A stretch of DNA of 17,795 nt, from the NCBI GenBank assembly GCA_934432725.1, contig CAKRZE010000026.1, positions 1 through 17,795 on the forward strand, in the 5' to 3' direction. Each line of letters starts with the position of its first letter. Positions within the stretch are counted from its first letter, which is position 1. Shown piece after piece: positions 1 through 5,288 of the stretch. This stretch comes from an uncultured Eubacteriales bacterium (GTDB taxonomy: Bacteria; Bacillota; Clostridia; Oscillospirales; CAG-272). The position numbers and the translations under genes are program-made. The notes below the pieces were generated by a model, which searched no databases, had not been told where the DNA came from, and saw only the letters and a list, made by a program, of their open reading frames with translations.

Positions 1-30
1 CAAAGGCGCATGTGTTCCTTGATGGACGGC

Positions 31-62
31 GCAAAAATGCCTGTGCAAGCACGCATTTTTGC
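31..62. repeat. 10-bp inverted repeat upstream of trmL
   Basis: Perfect arms GCAAAAATGC (31-40) and GCATTTTTGC (53-62) enclose a 12-base loop in which GTGC (43-46) and GCAC (49-52) can also pair. It could be the end of a transcript entering from the left, since the right arm holds five T's, but the run is short and the upstream gene is not visible. An inverted repeat with nearly the same arms and the same geometry lies at 8241-8272. Confidence 0.5.
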
Positions 63-149
63 TTGTGATAGAATACATGTTCCCTGACGGACTGCATCAT
101 GCACCGCACCATTTTATCTATTTAATACATCAATGGAGATTTTTGCTTT

Positions 150-647
150 ATGTTGGACTTGAATATTGTTCTTGTTGAACCGGAAATTCCTCAGAACACC
201 GGAAACATTGCCCGAACCTGCGCCGTGACCGGGGCGGCGCTGCACCTTGTTCGCCCGCTCGGCTTTGAGCCGGATGCGGCAAAGCTCCGGCGCGCCGGAC
301 TGGATTATTGGGACAAGCTGGACATCACATACTATGACAGTCTTGACGATTTCATGGTGCAGCACGGGAACGATCCGATGTTTTATTTTACCTCAAAGGG
401 ACCGCGCTCCTTTTCCGATGTTTCCTATCCGGAGCGGGTTTTTCTCCTGTTCGGAAAGGAAACTGCCGGACTTCCGGAGGATTTTCTCGCACAGCACCCG
501 GAGCGCTGCATAAGAATTCCGATGAGAAACAGCCTGCGCTGCCTGAACCTGAGCAACGCGGCTGCCGTAGGCGCCTATGAGGTTTTGCGTCAGCACGCCT
601 ATGAAGGGCTGCGGGAGGACGGCGTTCTGACAAGATACCAATGGTAA
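150..647 (+). CDS. trmL: tRNA (cytidine(34)-2'-O)-methyltransferase TrmL
   Basis: A 165-residue SPOUT-class methyltransferase, the usual size of TrmL. It transfers a methyl group from S-adenosylmethionine to the 2'-O of the wobble nucleotide 34 of certain leucine tRNAs in the cytoplasm. The three family motifs are visible: EPEIPQNTGNIART near residues 10-23, LLFGKETAGLP near 98-108, and the C-terminal knot segment IPMRNSLRCLNLSNAAA near 128-144, which forms the SAM-binding trefoil knot. The ATG at 150 is preceded by GGAG at 135-138, an 11-base spacer that is slightly long. The gene stands alone on the plus strand; no promoter close to consensus was found in the 149 bases before it, and no terminator directly after it. 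The family assignment is secure; the exact substrate tRNA is inferred from homologues. Confidence 0.95.
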   Translation: MLDLNIVLVEPEIPQNTGNIARTCAVTGAALHLVRPLGFEPDAAKLRRAGLDYWDKLDITYYDSLDDFMVQHGNDPMFYFTSKGPRSFSDVSYPERVFLLFGKETAGLPEDFLAQHPERCIRIPMRNSLRCLNLSNAAAVGAYEVLRQHAYEGLREDGVLTRYQW

Positions 648-1022
648 CTGCCGCCGACCGAAAAAACCTCCCGCAAAGCCGCCGACCGGACACATCGACC
701 GGATATCCTCCGAGCATTTCACGGCGGTTCGCCGGGAACGGCTCCATCGCTGCGTCTCACAGCCCCGTCTGTCTCCTCCGCGCGGGCGTTTTGCCCGGTC
801 TTCCGGAAAACACGGCATTTTCCCCGAAAGCACCGGCATTTTACATTTGCGCCCCTTTCTTTTTACGCTCCCGTGCACCCGCCCGTTCTCCCCTGTACCG
901 CGGCACATTGCTCTCCCGGCATAATGCCTCTGCCCTGCACCCCCCTCCGACATTTTATATTGCCGTCTGAGCAGGACCGGAAGGCTCCGGCAAGGATTTT
1001 TTCATTATAATCATTCTGACAC
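648..1022. other. Non-coding stretch after trmL
   Basis: No reading frame here has both a ribosome site and family-like content on either strand. The left part repeats CCGCCGACCG twice (651-690 area). A small CGGGC/GCCCG hairpin lies at 783-797. The motif CGGCATTTT occurs twice at about 815-842. I see no convincing terminator for trmL. Confidence 0.5.
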
Positions 1023-1051
1023 TTGCGAAAAATATTTTTATATGATATACT
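1023..1051 (+). promoter_or_regulatory. Promoter of the HTH-protein leader transcript
   Basis: A sigma-A type promoter: -35 TTGCGA (1023-1028), a 17-base spacer, and -10 TATACT (1046-1051). It would start RNA near 1058, about 200 bases before the GTG start of the downstream gene. The AT-rich spacer contrasts with the GC-rich surroundings. Confidence 0.6.
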
Positions 1052-1109
1052 AACCATACCGAATGGGAAGGTACCGCCCGTGAGGAATTCTTTCGAAAAG
1101 GAGGAATCA

Positions 1110-1151
1110 GTGAAAATGATGATTGTAAAAGGACAGGTGATCACGGCATAA
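1110..1151 (+). CDS. Possible 13-residue leader peptide
   Basis: A GTG at 1110 follows a very strong ribosome site, AAAAGGAGG ending at 1104, with a 5-base spacer. It opens a 13-codon frame (VKMMIVKGQVITA) that stops at TAA 1149-1151. It lies on the predicted transcript of the downstream gene and is in the same frame, separated from it by this stop and 35 sense codons. The stop codon sits inside the left arm of an inverted repeat (1142-1150), so a terminating ribosome would open that hairpin. The peptide is not recognised and has no run of one amino acid, as a classical amino-acid attenuator would. It could also be the broken start of a longer gene. Expression is inferred only from the ribosome site. 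Confidence 0.35.
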   Translation: MKMMIVKGQVITA

Positions 1152-1222
1152 CCGGAGCCTGAGACCGTGTATGCCGTGCCCGGTTCGCAGCCCGACCGCC
1201 CGGTCGGCTCCTGCGAACCGGG
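1142..1222 (+). promoter_or_regulatory. Two adjacent leader hairpins
   Basis: First hairpin: CACGGCATA (1142-1150) pairs perfectly with TATGCCGTG (1170-1178). The second begins at the very next base: CCCGGTTCGCAG (1179-1190) pairs with CTGCGAACCGGG (1211-1222), and inside it CCGACC (1192-1197) pairs with GGTCGG (1202-1207). There is no T run after 1222, so this is not a simple terminator. It lies between the mini-ORF and the ribosome site at 1241-1250. Confidence 0.6.
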
Positions 1223-1256
1223 ACGCACTTCAAAACAGGCAGAAAGAGGTTTTGAC

Positions 1257-1547
1257 GTGGCATACAAAAATGCAGGAAGCATCCTTCCGCCGGAGCTTTT
1301 GAAGCAGGTGCAGAAGTATGCACAGGGCGAATTGATTTATATCCCCTCTGTTCAGGAAAAAACCGGATGGGGTGAAAAAAACGGGACACGGCAGCGCTAT
1401 GCGGAGAGAAACCGACAGCTCTGTGCGCTTTACAACGCCGGACTCAGCTATGAAGAGATTGCGGCGAAATATTATCTGACAACCGATCGGATCCGAAAAA
1501 TTCTGCATGCGCAAGGAAGAGCGGAATCCGGCTCGGACCCGGCATAA
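1257..1547 (+). CDS. CD3324-like small helix-turn-helix protein
   Basis: A 96-residue protein that I recognise as like the clostridial CD3324 family, related to Mor-type transcription activator domains. The N-terminal half holds the segment ILPPELLKQVQKYAQGELIYIP (residues 9-30, given here as a landmark split: ILPPELLKQ then YIYIP-like end), typical of this family. A helix-turn-helix follows at about residues 57-83, including LSYEEIAAKYYLTTDRIRK. It is probably a cytoplasmic DNA-binding protein; its target is unknown. The GTG at 1257 is chosen because AGAAAGAGG lies 7 bases upstream and family similarity begins here; the frame stays open back to an ATG at 1167, but that start has no ribosome site and its sequence is hairpin DNA. 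Control probably runs through the leader at 1023-1222. A terminator follows directly. Confidence 0.8.
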   Translation: MAYKNAGSILPPELLKQVQKYAQGELIYIPSVQEKTGWGEKNGTRQRYAERNRQLCALYNAGLSYEEIAAKYYLTTDRIRKILHAQGRAESGSDPA

Positions 1548-1558
1548 TCGAATATATA

Positions 1559-1611
1559 CAGCCCCCGCCATACAGTCTGTTTCGCACAGCATGGCGGGGC
1601 TGTCCGTTTTT
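1559..1611 (+). terminator. Rho-independent terminator
   Basis: CAGCCCCCGCCAT (1559-1571) pairs with ATGGCGGGGCTG (1591-1602) with one bulged base, followed by TCCG and a run of six T's. It starts 12 bases after the HTH gene stop and is the clearest terminator in the window. Confidence 0.85.
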
Positions 1612-1843
1612 TCCGCAGATGAATAAGCTCCCTTGCGCAAAATGCGCGTCAGCGCAGAAGCTCACCGCAAAACGGAGCCCGGCAACACCGCGCCCCTCGA
1701 AAAAAAGCGGGAAAAAGCTCAAAAAGCATTTCGCTCCGTCACAGGATCGGCTTTGCCGCTTGACACCGCCGTTTTGCAGCCAAAGAAGCCGACAAACAAA
1801 AAACAGGCAAAAATGCCCGCATCCTTCCGCTATATATAAATGA
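1612..1843. other. Convergent intergenic stretch
   Basis: The space between the converging HTH gene and serA. It has lysine-rich open frames on the plus strand without ribosome sites, which I take as chance. Small hairpins GCGCAAAATGCGC (about 1635-1647) and GGCAAAAATGCC (about 1806-1817) are the only structure seen. Confidence 0.45.
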
Positions 1844-1872
1844 GCTGCCCAAAGCCTCAAGCTTCAGGCAGC
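1844..1872 (-). terminator. Likely terminator of serA
   Basis: GCTGCC (1844-1849) pairs with GGCAGC (1867-1872), with AAGC (1852-1855) and GCTT (1861-1864) stacked inside. On the minus strand it begins 14 bases after the serA stop and is followed by CATTTATATATA, a weak U-rich tail rather than a clean run, so efficiency is uncertain. Confidence 0.5.
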
Positions 1873-1885
1873 CCCTGCTATCCCG

Positions 1886-3052
1886 TCAATTATAGATGTT
1901 GACGCGTATCACATTTTCAATTCCGGACAACCGATCTGCAACCGTCTGCGGAATCTGCCCGATGATTTCGATAATCGTATAGGCATAATTCCCGCGTGAA
2001 CGGTTCAGCATATTCTCGATATTCAGCTTTTCATCCGCCAAAGCAGAGGAAATTGCGGAAAGTGTGCCCGGAAGATTTTTATGCATGATGCAGATCCGGG
2101 CATCGCCGTCATGCGGCATGGAGGCATTCGGGTAATTGACCGAATTGCGGATATTTCCGTTTGTCAGGAACTCCACAAGCTCCTCGGCAGCCATAACCGC
2201 GCAGTTATCCTCACTTTCCGCAGTAGACGCACCCAGATGCGGAATCACCATGATCCGATCATCCGCTGCAATCAGCTCCGGCGTTGCAAAATCCGTGACA
2301 TACGCAGCGACTTTTCCGGCTTTGACCGCCTCCAGAAGATCTGCGGAATTGACCAGCTCGGCACGCGCAAGGTTAATGATCCGCACCCCGTCCTTCATTT
2401 TGGCAAACGAAGACAGGCAGAACATTCCCTTTGTCTCCCCCGTAGCGGGAACATGCACGGAAATATAATCGCTGCTTGCAAAAATCTCATCATAGCTTGC
2501 CGCCTTGGTCACGGAACGGGAAAGCGACCACGCCCCCTCCACAGTCAGATACGGGTCATATCCGATCACGTTCATTCCGAGCGAAACGGCAGCATTTGCA
2601 ACCAGCCCGCCGATTGCCCCCAGACCGATCACGCCAAGTGTTTTCCCCTTGATCTCACAGCCGGCAAATCTGCTTTTTCCGGCTTCGATCAGCTTTGCGG
2701 CATTTTCCTCGCCCTTCAGGGTTTTCACCCATTCCATTCCGCCCGCAATATTTCTCGATGCCAAAAGCAGCGCAGCCACCGCAAGCTCCTTCACACCGTT
2801 TGCATTTGCCCCCGGCGTATTGAAGACCACGATGCCGCTTTCCGCACAGCGCTCCAGCGGAATATTATTCACCCCGGCTCCGGCGCGTGCAATCGCCTTC
2901 AGCTTTCCGGAAAACTCCATATCGTGCATTGCGGCGGACCGAACCATGATGGCATCCGGATTTTCAATGCTGTCTCCGACCGCAAACCGCTCCGGGTCGA
3001 ACGCCGCAGTCCCGACCCGCGCTATTTTATTCAAAAGTTGAATATTATACAT
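1886..3052 (-). CDS. serA: D-3-phosphoglycerate dehydrogenase SerA
   Basis: A 388-residue NAD-dependent enzyme that oxidises 3-phosphoglycerate to 3-phosphohydroxypyruvate, the first step of serine synthesis. The Rossmann signature GLGAIG is at residues 143-148. The catalytic set of the 2-hydroxyacid dehydrogenase family is present as Arg230 (in NLAR), Glu259 (in FATPEL) and His272 (in IPHLGAST). A C-terminal ACT domain spans about 318-388, which in this family usually senses serine. It lacks the extra intervening domain of long SerA forms, matching the short ACT-bearing class. The ATG at 3052 is chosen because GGAGAG sits just upstream and the domain begins here; the frame is open further upstream, but that part has no family character. 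It lies 363 bases after serC on the same strand; whether both share one transcript is not settled. Confidence 0.95.
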   Translation of the reverse strand: MYNIQLLNKIARVGTAAFDPERFAVGDSIENPDAIMVRSAAMHDMEFSGKLKAIARAGAGVNNIPLERCAESGIVVFNTPGANANGVKELAVAALLLASRNIAGGMEWVKTLKGEENAAKLIEAGKSRFAGCEIKGKTLGVIGLGAIGGLVANAAVSLGMNVIGYDPYLTVEGAWSLSRSVTKAASYDEIFASSDYISVHVPATGETKGMFCLSSFAKMKDGVRIINLARAELVNSADLLEAVKAGKVAAYVTDFATPELIAADDRIMVIPHLGASTAESEDNCAVMAAEELVEFLTNGNIRNSVNYPNASMPHDGDARICIMHKNLPGTLSAISSALADEKLNIENMLNRSRGNYAYTIIEIIGQIPQTVADRLSGIENVIRVNIYN

Positions 3053-3064
3053 ATACTCTCCATT

Positions 3065-3081
3065 CTGACAGGTGATGTCAG
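3065..3081. promoter_or_regulatory. Inverted repeat beside the serA ribosome site
   Basis: CTGACA (3065-3070) and TGTCAG (3076-3081) are perfect arms around five bases, ending a few bases before the serA ribosome site on the minus strand. It may be an operator or a small hairpin limiting ribosome access. No protein is assigned to it. Confidence 0.4.
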
Positions 3082-3180
3082 TACAAATAAGTCTAAAAAT
3101 CACTGCGTTCCGAATGCAGGCTTCCGCCGCAGTGCGATCTGCGCCTGCATCAGACAATGCAGCGTTCCGCTCAACCTCCG

Positions 3181-3231
3181 GGAACACCGGATATTCCGTC
3201 CGGCATGCATCCGGCTCATATCCGGTGTTCC
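3181..3231. repeat. Nested 14-bp inverted repeat
   Basis: GGAACACCGGATAT (3181-3194) is perfectly complementary to ATATCCGGTGTTCC (3218-3231). Within the 23-base loop CCGG (3200-3203) and CCGG (3211-3214) can pair over CATGCAT. No T run follows on either strand. It would form a very stable RNA hairpin in a serC-serA transcript or a cruciform in DNA. Confidence 0.75.
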
Positions 3232-3415
3232 GCAAGCCTCACGTGCACCGGAAGGACGATACTGTGCGTTTTCCCACATAATACCCGCTGTGCAATGCCG
3301 CATTCCGGAGCAAACGGACGGATGCGGAAAGCTGCTCCGATGGGCTGCACGTTCCCAAGCGTTTCCGTGCAGCAGAGCCGGCTGTCCCCACACAGAGCCG
3401 TACTGTTTCGTACAA

Positions 3416-4504
3416 TCAGTCCTTCGGATTTTCAGCGGCAAAGCGCTTCATGAAGGCAACCAGAGCCTCCACGCCTTCCTTCGGCATGGCGTTGTAAATC
3501 GATGCGCGCATACCGCCGACCGAGCGGTGTCCCTTAATGTTCTTCAGACCGGCAGCCCCCGCCTCGGCGGCAAACTTCTTGTCAAGATCGGGATTCCCGG
3601 TCACAAAGGTCACGTTCATCATGGAACGCGCATCCTTCTGCACCGGTGCAATGTAATAGCTCTGGCTGTCCAGATAATCATACAGAATGTCAGCCTTTTC
3701 ACGGTTGATCTTCTGCATGGCGGAAAGTCCGCCCAAAGACATCAGCCATTCGTAAACCAGCTTTGCAATGTAAATGCAGTAGCAGGGCGGTGTATTGTAC
3801 ATCGAATCGTTATCCGCCATCAGCTTATAATCCAGCATAACCGGAGAATTCTCGCGGTAATGACCGATAAGGTCCTCACGCACAATCACGACCGTCAGTC
3901 CGGCGGGCGCCATGTTCTTCTGCGCGCCGGCATAAATCAAGCCGAATTTCGAAACATCCACCGGCTCCGACAGGATGCAGGAGGACATATCCGCCACCAG
4001 CGGCACGTCTCCGGTGTCGGGAATATAGTTCCACTTGGTGCCGTAAATGGTGTTGTTGAAGCAGATATGAACATAATCTGCATCCGGACGGAAATCCGCG
4101 CGGGTCAGTCTCGGAATATAGGTATTGTTCCTGTCCTCAGAGGAAGCGACAAGCCTGACATCGCCGTACTTCTGCGCTTCTTTATACGCCTTCTTGGAAA
4201 ACTGCCCGGTAATGACATAATCCGCCTTTCCGGAGCCGTTCATCAGGTTGAGCGGAACCGCAGAAAACTGAGTGGAAGCACCTCCCTGCAAAAACAAGAC
4301 CTTATAGTTGTCCGGAATATTCATCAGCCTGCGCAAGAGGCTCTGCGCATCGGCAATAATCGCTTCATACTCCGGAGATCGGTGGCTCATCTCCATAACA
4401 GACATTCCGGATTCTCCGTAACAAAGCATTTCGGATGATGCTCTTTCAAGCACGGGAACAGGAAGCATGGACGGACCCGCCGAAAAATTATAGACACGAT
4501 TCAT
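3416..4504 (-). CDS. serC: Phosphoserine aminotransferase SerC
   Basis: A 362-residue class-V PLP-dependent aminotransferase, the usual length for SerC. It converts 3-phosphohydroxypyruvate and glutamate to phosphoserine and 2-oxoglutarate, the second step of serine synthesis, directly after the SerA reaction. The N-terminal landmark YNFSAGPSMLP is at residues 5-15, the substrate-side motif EMSHRSPEY at 38-46, FLQGGAS at 71-77, and the PLP lysine is Lys196 in YAGAQKN. The ATG at 4504 follows GGAGGT with a 9-base spacer. The frame remains open upstream, and an in-frame ATG at 4561 exists, but it would fall at the predicted transcript start and has no ribosome site. A near-consensus promoter lies 65 bases upstream. 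A phosphatase SerB is not in the window. Confidence 0.96.
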   Translation of the reverse strand: MNRVYNFSAGPSMLPVPVLERASSEMLCYGESGMSVMEMSHRSPEYEAIIADAQSLLRRLMNIPDNYKVLFLQGGASTQFSAVPLNLMNGSGKADYVITGQFSKKAYKEAQKYGDVRLVASSEDRNNTYIPRLTRADFRPDADYVHICFNNTIYGTKWNYIPDTGDVPLVADMSSCILSEPVDVSKFGLIYAGAQKNMAPAGLTVVIVREDLIGHYRENSPVMLDYKLMADNDSMYNTPPCYCIYIAKLVYEWLMSLGGLSAMQKINREKADILYDYLDSQSYYIAPVQKDARSMMNVTFVTGNPDLDKKFAAEAGAAGLKNIKGHRSVGGMRASIYNAMPKEGVEALVAFMKRFAAENPKD

Positions 4505-4538
4505 GGGATAGGTACCTCCGTATGTAGCATTGTAAAAT

Positions 4539-4563
4539 ATATGTATGTCCCTTTCATACATAT
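4539..4563. promoter_or_regulatory. Palindrome at the serC transcript start
   Basis: ATATGTATG (4539-4547) and CATACATAT (4555-4563) are perfect 9-base arms around seven bases. They begin 6 bases after the serC -10 box, at the expected start of RNA. It could be an operator or a stem-loop at the very 5' end of the message that shields it from decay. The sequence does not tell these apart. Confidence 0.6.
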
Positions 4564-4568
4564 TATTA

Positions 4569-4596
4569 ATTATACGTATTTTTCGTTTTTCGTCAA
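4569..4596 (-). promoter_or_regulatory. serC promoter
   Basis: On the minus strand, -35 TTGACG (4596-4591), a 16-base AT-rich spacer, and a perfect -10 TATAAT (4574-4569). It is the best promoter in the window and points at serC, giving a leader of about 58 bases. Confidence 0.85.
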
Positions 4597-5186
4597 GGCA
4601 TTCCGGTAAAAAAATCAGATGATTTCCGATTTTTTTGCAAGTTTCAACAGTCGATATTGCAAAAATCACCTGTTTTCCCATTCTGACAGTACCAATGCCG
4701 CACGGTCCGTGCAAAAGCCGCAGGACGTTCTTCCCTACGGCTGCATCCGTTCTCCCCGGCGTCTGTCCCTCCCGGAATCCATCGGGCACATTCTTCCGCC
4801 GTCACATCGCCTCCCTCCTCCGGCAGCTTTCCCCCGCTGTCCCTCCTTTCCGTGAAAAAGGCTGTAAAAAACCGCATGTCCGGCTTCTTTCCATTGCCGC
4901 AGACGGCATTCCCTGCCGGCTTCCGCCGCCATTTTGCCTCAGAAAGCCCGACGCGCGGCAATCCGGTCAGGCAGCGCATCGTCCGAACGAGAAAATACAG
5001 ATCAGCTCCCGCACGCAGAAGACGACCGTCTTCAGTCATTCCCATATTTTTGGTTAGAGCAAGACGTTTTTCCGCAGTGCCTCATTGACCGCGCAGGAAA
5101 AACACGGCTCCGGCAAAAAAAGAATCAGCAAAGACCCATGGCTGCTTTTTAGGACGCAGCAAAAAACGGAATCCTGACGCAAATTC
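4597..5186. other. Intergenic stretch between the M16C gene and serC
   Basis: About 590 bases without a supported gene. Next to the serC promoter lie two overlapping AT-rich inverted repeats that share one T tract: AAAAAAATC (4608-4616) with GATTTTTTT (4628-4636), and TTTTTGCAA (4632-4640) with TTGCAAAAA (4657-4665). They cannot both form and may stop transcripts entering from upstream. Further on are GAAGAC (5018-5023) with GTCTTC (5028-5033). A 53-codon minus-strand frame from GTG 4805 to 4644 has a decent ribosome site but no recognisable content. Confidence 0.5.
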
Positions 5187-5189
5187 AAA

Positions 5190-5222
5190 GGGCTGTCAAA
5201 AACATCCGGTTTTTGACAGCCC
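5190..5222. terminator. Bidirectional terminator after the M16C gene
   Basis: GGGCTGTCAAAAAC (5190-5203) and GTTTTTGACAGCCC (5209-5222) form a perfect 14-bp stem with a five-base loop. It lies 66 bases after the M16C stop. On the minus strand it is followed by TTTGAATTTG, on the plus strand by CTTTTTG, so it can work for the minus-strand gene and also block plus-strand transcription. Confidence 0.8.
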
Positions 5223-5288
5223 CTTTTTGTTCCGGCTTATCCGCTTCTGCGGGTAAAGCCTCACATTTCATTCGGAAGGGTCCGGTTT

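Larger units (their letters stand above)
3053..3415. other. serC-serA spacer with hairpins
   Basis: These 363 bases carry no supported gene on either strand. They hold three inverted repeats: 3065-3081 at the serA start, the nested 14-bp repeat at 3181-3231, and GCTGCACG (3344-3351) with CGTGCAGC (3366-3373) about 40 bases after the serC stop. None has a U run, so none is a clear terminator on the serC side, and no strong serA promoter was found. Confidence 0.55.

Noticed and set aside
1072..1095. GGTACCGCCCG, reminiscent of the T-box core sequence
   Set aside because: The conserved TGG part is missing, no stem I or terminator is present, and the likely RNA start is only about 15 bases upstream.
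1619..1843. A lysine-rich 74-codon plus-strand frame after the terminator
   Set aside because: It starts without a ribosome site just past a strong terminator and contains only low-complexity sequence.
2081..4438. A 785-codon plus-strand frame across serA and serC
   Set aside because: It is antisense to two certain genes, crosses their spacer, and has a histidine, arginine and isoleucine-rich shadow composition.
4505..4561. Longer SerC starting at an in-frame ATG at 4561
   Set aside because: It would fall on the predicted transcript start, lacks a ribosome site, and adds residues not found in SerC, whereas 4504 has GGAGGT and the family N-terminus.
4644..5045. A 133-codon minus-strand frame before serC, or a 53-codon version from GTG 4805
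   Set aside because: The long form has no ribosome site. The short form follows GGAGGGAGGCGAT but has no recognisable domain and its composition resembles translated spacer; not enough to call a gene.
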